DNA of 37,249 bases from Candidatus Desulfofervidus auxilii (GTDB taxonomy: Bacteria > Desulfobacterota > Desulfofervidia > Desulfofervidales > Desulfofervidaceae): positions 759,657 through 796,905 of the forward strand of contig NZ_CP013015.1 in the NCBI RefSeq assembly GCF_001577525.1, written 5' to 3'. Below, piece by piece: positions 1 through 7,613 of this stretch. Under the pieces are notes generated by a model, which was not told where the DNA came from, did not search any database, and saw nothing but the letters and a program-made list of their open reading frames with translations. The position numbers and the translations under genes are program-made. The first letter of the stretch is position 1. Each line of letters opens with the position of its first letter.

Positions 1-80
1 AATTGATAAAAGTTATTTTTAAGATGTTAAAAGAAGACCGAGACTATATCTTAAAGGAGGAAATGGAGAAGGCTGCTTAA
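1..80 (+). CDS. IS110-family transposase, C-terminal fragment (cut by window start)
   Basis: Only the last ~26 codons are present, ending in TAA at 78-80. They are the same as the C-terminus of the transposase fragment at the right edge (residues LKEDRDYILKEEMEKAA at the end). The family call rests on that longer right-hand fragment. This copy is truncated by the window edge, not demonstrably broken in the genome. Confidence 0.7.
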   Translation, partial: LIKVIFKMLKEDRDYILKEEMEKAA

Positions 81-126
81 AAAATATTTCCATTTTTTAC
101 TTGACTTTTTAAATGGAAAGTTCAAA
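1..126 (+). mobile_element. IS110-family element, 3' end only (left window edge)
   Basis: The first ~126 bases match, in inverted orientation, the right edge of the window (about 36890-37016). They hold the last codons of an IS110-type transposase and about 45 bases of 3' non-coding end. Only two mismatches were seen over the ~130 compared bases (for example C versus T at position 38). The rest of the element lies outside the window. The outer boundary is set where similarity to the right copy stops being element and becomes the shared target-like flank (121-140). Confidence 0.75.
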
Positions 127-140
127 CTTACAAAATACAT

Positions 141-749
141 TTAACCGCCCTCTGACTTAGCTACAATAAACTTTTTAAAAAATCGTCATGAAATTATCAA
201 TCCCTTTCTCAGCTATGAAGGATCAAAACCAAAAAAATAAGATAAAAATAGCTAGGGAAAAAGATAGGTCAACATGGGTGTGATTTGGGAATAATTGAGA
301 AGGACCTTAAGCTCACAGTCTTGTTTAGATAGGTAATTTTATTTTTATCTCTAGGGTCTTTTATGGCCTTAAGCCTTGTGAAAAAAACGGAAAAACTATC
401 TTAACAAAGGCCCTAAGTGTAGGATTTTCTTTATCCATTTAAGATTAAACGAAAATCTTTATGCAATGGATAGACAAATACAGCCTTTATTGGCTTATTC
501 TTCATAAAAAATCACGGCAGGCCATGTCCTTTAAGGCCCCATTTGGCTGCCTCCAATTTAAGATTACTGTTAGGTGAGAAAAAAATATATTCTTCAGAGC
601 TGTAGAGTTTGTCATTGACTTGACAAGAAAAATTTTTTGTGATAGGAGAAATTGCTTTGTGTTTTATTTCACAAAGAAAGGAGGTGAAAGAGGGAAAAAA
701 ACTAATTTTTGAATTTTAGGCTTATTAAAAAATGAAAGAGGAGGGAGTC
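141..749. other. Long non-coding leader upstream of the porin gene
   Basis: No convincing gene is visible in either strand of this ~600 bp AT-rich stretch. Near its end a perfect 7-bp stem-loop (655-676, CTTTGTG/CACAAAG) sits just before an AAAGGAGGTG run (678-687) that is not followed by a real gene. A TTGACA at 620-625 could be a -35 box, but no good -10 is apparent. The long leader and hairpin hint at post-transcriptional control of the porin. I recognise no known riboswitch class. Confidence 0.4.
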
Positions 750-1886
750 ATGAGGAAAGTAGGTGTTTTAGTAGCAGTTTTGATGTTTTTTAGTAGTCTT
801 TGTTTTGCTGAAGTAGAAAAGGGTATTATTGATACTATTGCAAAAAGGATTGAGTTTAGCGGGCTATTGGAGACCGGTTTTAAAGTAGAAAGTATTGGTC
901 ATAAAAATATAAGTGGTAGAGTAGAAGATTCAGAAATTCAGCTTACTACGGCAGCACTGGCGATAGAGGCAGAGGTGGCTGACTGGATAAATGTTGCGGT
1001 AGTGCCTATTTTTGAGGTGGGAGAATTTTATGTAGATGAAGGCCATGTTACTCTGGGACCAACAGAGAGCATACCCCTTTATCTCAAAGGTGGTTTAATG
1101 TATTATCCATTTGGTAAAAGAGAAGAATATACCCATTTCCCAGATGAGCCGTTAGTCAACTTGCCATTTACTATGTATTTTGGCGAAATTTGGGACCCAG
1201 GTGCAGTAGTTGGATTTACCAAAGAAATCCCTGGAATGGGTAGTCTTACCTTAGAAGGCTTTGTGGTTTATGCCAATGTGACCGATAGTGATACAAGGCA
1301 GGTAGATACCTATGGTTTTAACGTCTGTTACAATCTTGAAAAAGGCGATTATAAATTTGAAATAGGAGCATCCTATACTAATAACGCACTTGATTCCACA
1401 GGTTATAAAATGCATAGAACGGGTCTGGAAGATTACGAACGCGCAGATTTCTGGACTCTTCATACTGACCGTGATATAGACGCCATTGCTACTTATGGAA
1501 GTATTGAGTGTGGTGGATGCTATCTTACAGCTGAATATATGGGTGTTGTACAACCCATAAGAGAGGCAATCTCTCGTTCAGGAGAACTCGGAGCACGTCC
1601 TAGAGTATGGGGAGTGGAAGTAGGTACCGCTCTTGAAAATTATGTGGCACTTCCAAAACCAGTAGAAGTAATGTTTAGATATGAAGGCTCCTTAGATGCT
1701 CAGGAAATTTATGAAATACCTAGAAACAGGTATGCAATCGGTGCCAATGTTGGCCTCCATGAATATCTCACCTGGTCTTTGGCTTACGCTTACAATGATT
1801 ATAATGAAGGATATGGCGGAGGAGATCCTACAGGCCATGAAACTAACAGTTCTCTGTTCTTTACTCAACTAGCTATTCAGTTTTAG
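750..1886 (+). CDS. LbtU-like outer-membrane porin
   Basis: This 378-residue exported beta-barrel protein has an N-terminal signal peptide (MRKVGVLVAVLMFFSSLCFA). The mature part is rich in alternating, aromatic-ended strands and ends in a terminal phenylalanine (FFTQLAIQF), typical of BamA-inserted outer-membrane proteins. The segment around residues 75-150 (DEGHVTLG, IPLYLKGGLMYYPFG) resembles the LbtU siderophore-porin family of Desulfobacterota. The substrate is unknown. An ATG 18 bases upstream (732) is in frame, but 750 is preferred because GAGGAGGG lies just before it and the signal peptide then starts directly. The gene stands alone, with a long leader and a strong terminator at 1897-1928. 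A general diffusion or phosphate-selective porin is the alternative. Confidence 0.75.
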   Translation: MRKVGVLVAVLMFFSSLCFAEVEKGIIDTIAKRIEFSGLLETGFKVESIGHKNISGRVEDSEIQLTTAALAIEAEVADWINVAVVPIFEVGEFYVDEGHVTLGPTESIPLYLKGGLMYYPFGKREEYTHFPDEPLVNLPFTMYFGEIWDPGAVVGFTKEIPGMGSLTLEGFVVYANVTDSDTRQVDTYGFNVCYNLEKGDYKFEIGASYTNNALDSTGYKMHRTGLEDYERADFWTLHTDRDIDAIATYGSIECGGCYLTAEYMGVVQPIREAISRSGELGARPRVWGVEVGTALENYVALPKPVEVMFRYEGSLDAQEIYEIPRNRYAIGANVGLHEYLTWSLAYAYNDYNEGYGGGDPTGHETNSSLFFTQLAIQF

Positions 1887-1896
1887 TTAAAATTTA

Positions 1897-1928
1897 AAAC
1901 CAAGGGAGGTTTAGACCTCCCTTGGTTT
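1897..1928 (+). terminator. Strong hairpin terminator after the porin gene
   Basis: A perfect 14-bp inverted repeat (AAACCAAGGGAGGT, 1897-1910, against 1915-1928) closes on a TTAG loop, 10 bases after the porin stop. A short T run lies within the distal arm (GGTTT). It should end the porin transcript and insulate the next gene. Confidence 0.85.
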
Positions 1929-1943
1929 CAGTATTTAGAAAAA

Positions 1944-2303
1944 ATGAAAATACAAAAAACATTAATTCTGAGTATTTTAATCGTTTTTGTTTTTTTGACT
2001 CCAGTATTCTCAGAAACCTTAATTAATGCACCTCGTGATATAGTTTGGGAAAAGGCCATTAAAATGTTTCCTAAAAAACTAAAAATTAAAAAAATCTATA
2101 AAGATAAATATATTATAATAGCTGAAAGGAAAATAGGAATTCAGAAAAAGTTCAATAGGGAAATTAAAATAAGATTTACTTCAAGAGGTGAACAAACAAT
2201 TATAACTTATAATATAAAGACCTTACCAGGTCTTTTAGGTTTTGGTTCTACTAGGGAAATTATGGAAACGTTTGTTGAGCAATTGAAAGAAACCTGTGAA
2301 TGA
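1944..2303 (+). CDS. Small exported protein of unknown function
   Basis: This 119-residue protein has a clear signal peptide (residues 1-23, hydrophobic ILSILIVFVFLTPVFS, cleavage after FSE or VFS). The mature ~95 residues are basic and strand-rich (INAPRDIVWEKAIKMFPKK, then lysine-rich strands). This is loosely like a small START/SRPBCC-type or lipoprotein-like periplasmic domain, but I cannot name a family. No good ribosome-binding site is visible (TTTAGAAAAA precedes the ATG), so translation may be weak. It lies just downstream of the porin terminator and converges with the deacetylase-like gene; no operon partner is evident. Confidence 0.6.
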   Translation: MKIQKTLILSILIVFVFLTPVFSETLINAPRDIVWEKAIKMFPKKLKIKKIYKDKYIIIAERKIGIQKKFNREIKIRFTSRGEQTIITYNIKTLPGLLGFGSTREIMETFVEQLKETCE

Positions 2304-2359
2304 ATTTGATTGCCCCACTTAATTTTGCCCTTATCAGTTATTACTCTTAACTTCCAGCA

Positions 2360-3397
2360 TCAAATCTCCCAAATCCCTTTATGCCAAGCAATAATGTGAG
2401 TAATTTCAGCACTTGGTTGATAGTGAACCAATCCTGGCAATTCTCTTTTTTCACCTGAAAGCACTTTAATAATGGCTACTACTGATTTAGCCATTCCTTC
2501 AAGATGATAACCCCCTTCCAGAAACAAGGCTAAACGATGATTGCAGACTTGAGCTGACAAGTCCTTTAAAATTTGAGTCATTAGAGCAAAGCCATCTACC
2601 GTGATCCGCATGCCTCCTAAAGGGTCTTCAAAATAAGGGTCAAAGCCTGCAGAAACCAGGATAAAATCAGGTTTAAATTTAAGGGCAATAGGATAAAGTA
2701 AATGTAAGAAGAGGTAAATGTAATCCTCATCTCCATACCCAGGACTTAAGGGGACATTGATAGTAAAATTTTTTCCCTTGCCCTCTCCTATTTCCTCTAT
2801 TCTCCCAGTTAAAGGATAATGAGGGTATTGATGGATGGAAAAATAAAGCACATCCGAAGAATCATAAAATGCGTGTTGTGTCCCATTCCCATGGTGAACA
2901 TCCCAATCAACAATAAGAATTTTTTCCCCTAAACCTTGTTTATGAATATAAGCAGCGGCTATGGCAATATTGTTAAAAAGACAAAACCCCATGGCTTTGT
3001 TTTTTTCAGCATGATGACCAGGTGGCCTTATCAAGGCAAAGCCATTATTAACTTCTTTACCATGAATGGCTTTGATTAAATTTAATCCGCCTCCCACTGC
3101 CAGACAGGCTGTTTGGTAAGATTGCGGAGAAGTTACAGTATCAGGGTCAAGTGTTACTTCCTTTCCTTTGGTACCAGCGATAGAATGTATATATTGGGGA
3201 GTATGAATGAGGGAAATTTCTTCTTCTGAGGCATAATAGGGAGGAACTTCTTTATAAAATTCCCTTATTTCATTTATACATTGATAAATAACTTCTAACC
3301 TTTGAGGAGACTCAGGATGCCAAGAACCAGGATTGTGGTCTAGATATCGAGCATCCTTAACTACTCCTGTTTTAAGGAATAAGGGAGCATTTACCAT
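2360..3397 (-). CDS. Histone-deacetylase-superfamily (AcuC/acetylpolyamine amidohydrolase-like) enzyme
   Basis: This 345-residue protein is a full-length zinc-dependent deacetylase. Active-site signatures are intact: RPPGHHAE (residues 124-131, catalytic His pair 128-129), DWDVHHGNG (164-172, zinc ligands D166 and H168), SAGFDP (249-254, zinc ligand D253) and EGGY (294-297, catalytic Tyr297). No signal peptide is seen, so it is cytoplasmic. Bacterial members remove acetyl groups from small amines or protein lysines; the substrate here is unknown. GGAG lies about 7 bases before the ATG. The start overlaps the upstream LpoA-like gene by 26 bases, so it is the last gene of the hrcA-grpE transcription unit. 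Confidence 0.88.
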   Translation of the reverse strand: MVNAPLFLKTGVVKDARYLDHNPGSWHPESPQRLEVIYQCINEIREFYKEVPPYYASEEEISLIHTPQYIHSIAGTKGKEVTLDPDTVTSPQSYQTACLAVGGGLNLIKAIHGKEVNNGFALIRPPGHHAEKNKAMGFCLFNNIAIAAAYIHKQGLGEKILIVDWDVHHGNGTQHAFYDSSDVLYFSIHQYPHYPLTGRIEEIGEGKGKNFTINVPLSPGYGDEDYIYLFLHLLYPIALKFKPDFILVSAGFDPYFEDPLGGMRITVDGFALMTQILKDLSAQVCNHRLALFLEGGYHLEGMAKSVVAIIKVLSGEKRELPGLVHYQPSAEITHIIAWHKGIWEI

Positions 3398-4508
3398 GTT
3401 TAATCTCCATAATATAAATTTTTTTAATTACCTCCCCATTAGGCAAAAAACTGGTCAAACCTGTAGTGCCTGGGAAATTCTGAATGGTTTCATGGATGTT
3501 TTTGGGAGGTAAACGATTAAGGTTCTTCAAATATAACAAAATCCGCCCTACTTCATATCCTTGAGCAGAAAGATAATCTGGAAAAGCATGGTAATTTTTG
3601 CGGAAATCATTGATAAATTGTTTTACCCAGGGCTGTTTGGCTTGAAGGGTGAATCCAGTGGGGAAATAAGCAGCCCTACAGTAACCTTTGACCATTTTGG
3701 CAAATTCAGGGGTGTCCCAAAGAGCTGTTCCCAAAAATACCAGATTTTTGGCATTATAATAGGCAAATTGAGAAATAATAAAGGCTGAAGTTAAAGCATT
3801 GTCAGGAATAAATACCGCATCAAAGGGGAAATGCACAGGATTTTTTAAAATCTCTTCTGGTTTTTTGTTGGCTATCATTTTACCTATAAGAGACTTTATT
3901 TGAATAGCAAAGTCAGTGGTTTTAGGAGGATAAGAAACTATTTTTACCACACTCCCGCCTCTTTTTCCCACTTCTAGGAGGAAAAGTCTCAGATAATTTT
4001 TACCATATTGGTCTTCAGGATAAAATACTGCAAAGGAAGTATAATTTAACTTTTTCATAACTAAATCTAATAAATTTTTTATTTGAATTTCCGGGGTAAT
4101 AAAATCTCTATAAATAAAACCCTTCCCCTTAGGGATATTCGGCTCCGCAGTAAGAGCTATGACAGGGAGTCCTATTTTATAAGCTTTAGATATAACTGGT
4201 TGGGCAGTATTTTTGCCTAAAAGGGCTATTAGCACATCACAATTTTGTGCCTCCATATTCTTGAGAGCATATAGGGCTGTCTCTGAAATACCACCACTAT
4301 CATATACAAATACAGAAAAAGAAGAACCTTTTAATACATCCAATCCTAATAATAAACCTTTAAGAACATTTTCGCCTAACTTCTTATTTTCCCCATTTAG
4401 GGGAAGTAAACAACAAACATCATAGCCAAAACTACCCCAAAAATTAAAGGCAAAAACAGAGGGGATAAAAAAAAGAAAGAAAAATAACCCAATTAATAAA
4501 CGTTTCAT
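3372..4508 (-). CDS. LpoA-like / type-1 periplasmic binding-fold protein
   Basis: This 378-residue exported protein has a signal peptide (MKRLLIGLFFFLFFIPSVFA) and a two-lobed periplasmic-binding fold of the Peripla_BP_6 type. The pattern starts with VCCLLPLNGENKKLGENVLKG and continues with SFAVFYPEDQYGKNY and FPFDAVFIPDN. It resembles the penicillin-binding-protein activator (LpoA) branch more than an amino-acid transporter, because no ABC permease or ATPase genes are nearby and the opening lobe matches that branch. LpoA proteins stimulate peptidoglycan synthases from the outer membrane; no lipobox cysteine is obvious, so a soluble periplasmic form is likely. The start overlaps the grpE stop as ATGA. 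A branched-chain amino-acid receptor is the alternative. Confidence 0.7.
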   Translation of the reverse strand: MKRLLIGLFFFLFFIPSVFAFNFWGSFGYDVCCLLPLNGENKKLGENVLKGLLLGLDVLKGSSFSVFVYDSGGISETALYALKNMEAQNCDVLIALLGKNTAQPVISKAYKIGLPVIALTAEPNIPKGKGFIYRDFITPEIQIKNLLDLVMKKLNYTSFAVFYPEDQYGKNYLRLFLLEVGKRGGSVVKIVSYPPKTTDFAIQIKSLIGKMIANKKPEEILKNPVHFPFDAVFIPDNALTSAFIISQFAYYNAKNLVFLGTALWDTPEFAKMVKGYCRAAYFPTGFTLQAKQPWVKQFINDFRKNYHAFPDYLSAQGYEVGRILLYLKNLNRLPPKNIHETIQNFPGTTGLTSFLPNGEVIKKIYIMEIKHGKCSLIP

Positions 4509-5044
4509 TTTGTTTTGGTTTTAGCTACAGTCACTAAGGCGGGCCGAAGTAGTCTGTCGTGTAAAAGATATCCTTTTTGATGCTCTTCTATCACCATATC
4601 TCCTCCTTCCTTTCTTTCTTCAACCTTAACCGCTTCGTGGACATAAGGGTCAAATTTTTCTCCTACTGTTTTAACAGGTTTTACTCCAAATTTTTCTAAA
4701 CACTGCTGGAGCATTTTCAAGGTAAGTTCAATCCCTTCTAAAATACCCTTCATATTATTAGAAGAATGAGCATGCCCCAGTGCTCTTTCTAAATTATCCA
4801 TTATTGGTAACAATTCTTTAAGCAATTGTTCGTTAGCAAATTTAAGATATTCTGATAGTTGTTTTTCTGTGCGTTTGCGTAAATTATCCAGTTCAGCCAT
4901 AGTGCGTAGCCATTTCTCGTGGTATTCTTGCGCTTCCTTTGTCTTTTTATCTAATTCTGTTTTCAACTTTTCAATTTCTTCACTACTCTTTGTTTCTTTC
5001 TCTTCTATTTGAACTTCCTGAGAAACCCTCTCTTTCTTATCCAT
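4505..5044 (-). CDS. grpE: Nucleotide exchange factor GrpE
   Basis: GrpE releases ADP from DnaK, driving the Hsp70 folding cycle in the cytoplasm. The protein (179 residues from the chosen start) has a charged N-terminal coiled coil (EEIEKLKTELDKKTKEAQEY), then the typical helix ELDNLRKRTEKQ, the four-helix part LLPIMDNLERAL, and the conserved beta domain FDPYVHEAV ... GYLLHDRLLRPALVTVAK. The start at 5044 (MDKKERV) is preferred over an in-frame ATG 36 bases upstream because GGGAGGAAGG directly precedes it and it lies 10 bases after the hrcA stop. It is co-transcribed with hrcA under CIRCE control. dnaK is not in this window, which is unusual for the usual hrcA-grpE-dnaK order. Confidence 0.95.
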   Translation of the reverse strand: MDKKERVSQEVQIEEKETKSSEEIEKLKTELDKKTKEAQEYHEKWLRTMAELDNLRKRTEKQLSEYLKFANEQLLKELLPIMDNLERALGHAHSSNNMKGILEGIELTLKMLQQCLEKFGVKPVKTVGEKFDPYVHEAVKVEERKEGGDMVIEEHQKGYLLHDRLLRPALVTVAKTKTK

Positions 5045-5054
5045 CCTTCCTCCC

Positions 5055-6080
5055 TTATTTATTTTTGTCCAAAATTTCACTTAATACTTGAGCTGTATAT
5101 TCTACTAAAGGAATTACACTAGCATAATTCATCCTTATGGGCCCAATTACTGCCACTGTTCCCAACACACTATCTCCACTCATATATGGAGAAGCAACAA
5201 CTCCGCATTCTCTAAGCTCTTTTTGGTCAATTTCAGAACCTACAAACACCTGGGGTTTGGCATCTCGCACAGTCCTTTCTAACAAGCGAGCAATAATACT
5301 TTTTTCTTCAAAAGCAACCAATAAAGACTTAAGTCTCTCTACATCTGAAAATTCAGGATAATTAAGAATATTCACAGTTCCCTCTATATAAATTTGCTCT
5401 CTCTCCGGCCAAAACATGCGTTGAGTTAATTGAAATACCTTATTCCAAAGGGTATCAAATCTTGCTTTATCTTTTTTCATCTCTTCTATTAATCTCTGCC
5501 TAACCTCTCCTAAGGTTAACCCGGTAAAAGATGTATTAAGGTAATTAGCAAATCGGGTCAAATCTTTTTGAGAAATAACAGTAGGGGCAGAAATTACCCG
5601 GTGATATACCATTCCCCTATTTCCTACAATAATGGTAAGAATAGAATTTTTTCTCAACTGGACAAATTCTATATATTTTAAAACAATAGTAGAAAACTTA
5701 GGAGCAACTACTATTCCTGCATGTTGAGAATAAGAAGATAAAATTTTTGAGCTCTCTTTGAGAATCTTTTCTATATTATCTTTGTCCTCCTTTAAGCTTT
5801 GTCTTATTTGCCTCTTGAATCTTTTGGATAAGGGTCTTTTTTCTAATAAGGTATCAATGTAAATCCTCCATCCCAATTCCGTTGGCACCCTACCAGCCGA
5901 AGTATGAGGTTGATAAAATAACCCCATTTCTTCTAAATCAGCCATAATATTGCGAATAGTAGCAGGACTTATAGAAAACTTATACTGTTTCCAAACCGCC
6001 CGGGAGCCTACTGGTTCCCCAGTGGTAATATACATTTGAACAACTGCACTCAAGACTTGTTTTGCCCGTTCAGATAGCAT
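5055..6080 (-). CDS. hrcA: Heat-inducible transcription repressor HrcA
   Basis: This is a 341-residue homologue of HrcA, which binds CIRCE operators and represses class I heat-shock genes until heat or misfolded protein titrates GroEL. The N-terminal winged helix is visible (VLSAVVQMYITTGEPVGSRA, then SISPATIRNIMADLEEMGL and PHTSAGRVPTELGW), followed by the GAF-like domain ending GTVAVIGPIRMNYASVIPLV. Length is normal. A CIRCE element (6098-6124) lies between its promoter and start, so it is autoregulated. No good ribosome-binding site precedes the ATG, suggesting low expression. It heads a leftward unit with grpE, the LpoA-like gene and the deacetylase gene. Confidence 0.96.
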   Translation of the reverse strand: MLSERAKQVLSAVVQMYITTGEPVGSRAVWKQYKFSISPATIRNIMADLEEMGLFYQPHTSAGRVPTELGWRIYIDTLLEKRPLSKRFKRQIRQSLKEDKDNIEKILKESSKILSSYSQHAGIVVAPKFSTIVLKYIEFVQLRKNSILTIIVGNRGMVYHRVISAPTVISQKDLTRFANYLNTSFTGLTLGEVRQRLIEEMKKDKARFDTLWNKVFQLTQRMFWPEREQIYIEGTVNILNYPEFSDVERLKSLLVAFEEKSIIARLLERTVRDAKPQVFVGSEIDQKELRECGVVASPYMSGDSVLGTVAVIGPIRMNYASVIPLVEYTAQVLSEILDKNK

Positions 6081-6097
6081 AACAATAAATTAATTTT

Positions 6098-6124
6098 TTA
6101 GCACTCTCTTTAATAGAGTGCCAA
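6098..6124. promoter_or_regulatory. CIRCE operator (HrcA binding site)
   Basis: TTAGCACTC, nine spacer bases, then GAGTGCCAA: a near-perfect match to the CIRCE consensus TTAGCACTC-N9-GAGTGCTAA, with one mismatch in the distal half. It lies between the hrcA promoter and start codon, as expected for autoregulation. Confidence 0.95.
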
Positions 6125-6128
6125 AGTT

Positions 6129-6157
6129 TAATTAAACATTCCACTCCTTCTTGTCAA
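6129..6157 (-). promoter_or_regulatory. Sigma-70-type promoter for hrcA-grpE
   Basis: Reading leftward, TTGACA (6157-6152), a 17-base spacer and TAATTA (6134-6129) form a good housekeeping promoter. The CIRCE element begins immediately downstream, over the likely transcription start, so HrcA binding would block initiation. Confidence 0.75.
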
Positions 6158-6195
6158 GTAACAGAAAATAGACAAATTGTCTACCTCTTAAACAC

Positions 6196-6223
6196 TTGAC
6201 AAAAATTTTTGTAAGGATATATT
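6196..6223 (+). promoter_or_regulatory. Sigma-70-type promoter for the tRNA pair
   Basis: TTGACA (6196-6201), a 16-base spacer and TATATT (6218-6223) lie 10 bases before the tRNA-Gly 5' end. It is divergent from the hrcA promoter about 40 bases away. Confidence 0.75.
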
Positions 6224-6233
6224 GAACTTAAGA

Positions 6234-6308
6234 GCGGGAATAGCTCAGGGGTAGAGCGCCACCTTGCCAAGGTGGAAGTCGCGGGTTCAAATCCCGTTTC
6301 CCGCTCCA
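6234..6308 (+). tRNA. tRNA-Gly (GCC)
   Basis: The 75-base cloverleaf has acceptor arm GCGGGAA/TTCCCGC, D-arm TAGCTCAGGGGTAGAGC, anticodon arm CCACC-TTGCCAA-GGTGG with anticodon GCC, and T-arm GCGGG-TTCAAAT-CCCGT. The discriminator is T and the CCA end is encoded. It shares a promoter with the next tRNA. Confidence 0.97.
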
Positions 6309-6311
6309 GAG

Positions 6312-6386
6312 GGCGGCATAGCCAAGTGGTAAGGCAGCGGTCTGCAAAACCGCGATTCACCGGTTCGAATCCGGTTGCCGCCTCCA
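6312..6386 (+). tRNA. tRNA-Cys (GCA)
   Basis: The 75-base cloverleaf has acceptor arm GGCGGCA/TGCCGCC, D-arm TAGCCAAGTGGTAAGGC, anticodon arm GCGGT-CTGCAAA-ACCGC with anticodon GCA, and a T-arm with GGTTCGAATCC. The discriminator is T and CCA is encoded. It starts 3 bases after tRNA-Gly, so both come from one precursor. Confidence 0.97.
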
Positions 6387-6734
6387 TTTTCTGTCCTAAA
6401 TTTTACTAATTGAGCTCTTCCCAGTCATAAAATTGGAATTATTTCTGGCAAAAGGAGTTTTCTCAGGAAAAACAAAGAAAATACCAAGGCTGTCTGAAAC
6501 ACAAAAAGGCCTTTTGATATCTCTACTTTATCTGCCTACCTGCCTGTGCGTTGCACGCAAACCGGCCAGGATACAAGTTTGACAAACTTACTCTAGATTA
6601 AAAAGCAATGGTATTTCTGGAGAAAATAATTTTTTGACCTTCTTGGCGAAAGTCAGGATGAACATGCACAATTTGGGTTAACTTTTTGTTGAACATAACC
6701 GATAAAATTAAAAGGTAGCTATAAGAATAGAGAT
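6387..6734. other. Intergenic stretch with a short palindrome and a possible micro-ORF
   Basis: No gene of normal size is visible. A short GC-richer patch around 6530-6575 contains TGCGTTGCACGCA, a 5-bp-arm palindrome, unlike the AT-rich surroundings. On the minus strand 6696-6598 encodes 32 residues from an ATG (start MFNKKLTQIV, later HPDFRQEGQK). It has no ribosome-binding site and I cannot assign it. Confidence 0.3.
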
Positions 6735-7613
6735 ATGTCAGAAAAGGCACAAAAGTTTATTAATAACATTAAATCTTTACCTACACTCCGTCCCATAGCA
6801 GCTAAAATAATGCAATTATTACACGATAAAAATACCTCTGCCTACCAAATAGCTAAGATTATCCAGATGGACCAATCTCTTACTGCTTTGATTCTTAAAC
6901 TGGCCAATTCTTCATTTTATGGATGTTGTAAGGAGATTTCTACACTTAGACATGCAGTAATAATTATTGGTTTAGATGACATAAAAAATATAGTGTTATG
7001 TGATGCTCTTATAAACTCCTTTCCAGTAAGAAAAGGCTCCTTTGATTATGGGATGTTTTGGGAACATTCTGTTTATTGTGCAATTTTATGTAAAATATTA
7101 TCAAAGCCATTTAATTACAGAAAAGCTGGTGAGTTGTATGTAGCAGGTTTGTTACATGATATTGGTAAAATTGTGATGGTGCAGGTTTTTTATGAAAAAT
7201 TTGAAAAAGTAATTTCTATAACTGCTAAAAGTAATGGTTCTCCTTTAGAGATAGAAAAGGAGATATTAGGCATTACTCATCCTGACATAGGTAAGGCACT
7301 GGCTATGAAATGGAATTTCCCACCTGAGATTACAGATGCCATAGCCTTTCATCACAGCCCTCTAGAATCCGAACACAATGTTGATATAACCTGTATAGTC
7401 CATTTGGCCAATGCACTTTGTTGGAAAATTGGTTTTACAAGTATAAAAACAGCTAATAAATCACAGCCCAAAATAGATGAAGGAGCTTGGGAATATCTAA
7501 AAAACAAAAGGCTAGACCTAAATGAAACAGATTTAGAGCAGTTCTCTTTTGAGTTCCAAAGTCGCACTGAAGAAGTCCAGGAATTTATATCGCTTATTTA
7601 CAAAAAACACTAA
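6735..7613 (+). CDS. HDOD-domain signalling protein
   Basis: This 292-residue cytoplasmic protein has an HDOD domain across most of its length. It opens with LPTLRPIAAKIMQLLHDKN and contains MDQSLTALILKLANSSFYG, a hallmark of HDOD proteins. Unlike many HDOD proteins it keeps HD-type residues: His111, HDIGK at 141-145, His182 and HH at 206-207. It might therefore still bind metal. HDOD proteins act in signalling and gene control, often beside HD-GYP or GGDEF proteins. The stop overlaps the next start by one base (TAATG), so the two are translationally coupled. Confidence 0.88.
   Translation: MSEKAQKFINNIKSLPTLRPIAAKIMQLLHDKNTSAYQIAKIIQMDQSLTALILKLANSSFYGCCKEISTLRHAVIIIGLDDIKNIVLCDALINSFPVRKGSFDYGMFWEHSVYCAILCKILSKPFNYRKAGELYVAGLLHDIGKIVMVQVFYEKFEKVISITAKSNGSPLEIEKEILGITHPDIGKALAMKWNFPPEITDAIAFHHSPLESEHNVDITCIVHLANALCWKIGFTSIKTANKSQPKIDEGAWEYLKNKRLDLNETDLEQFSFEFQSRTEEVQEFISLIYKKH

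Noticed and set aside
678-720. Leader peptide after AGGAGGTG upstream of the porin (GTG start, ~11 codons)
   Set aside because: The GTG is part of the Shine-Dalgarno-like run itself, leaving no spacer; no regulatory codon pattern is seen.
3561-3788. Plus-strand ORFs inside the LpoA-like, grpE and hrcA genes
   Set aside because: They are shadows of recognised genes on the minus strand, without ribosome-binding sites or recognisable domains.
6181-6387. 68-codon minus-strand ORF covering both tRNA genes
   Set aside because: It is the well-known false ORF antisense to tRNAs (peptide with GFEPATSTLARWRS); the tRNA cloverleaves explain the sequence.
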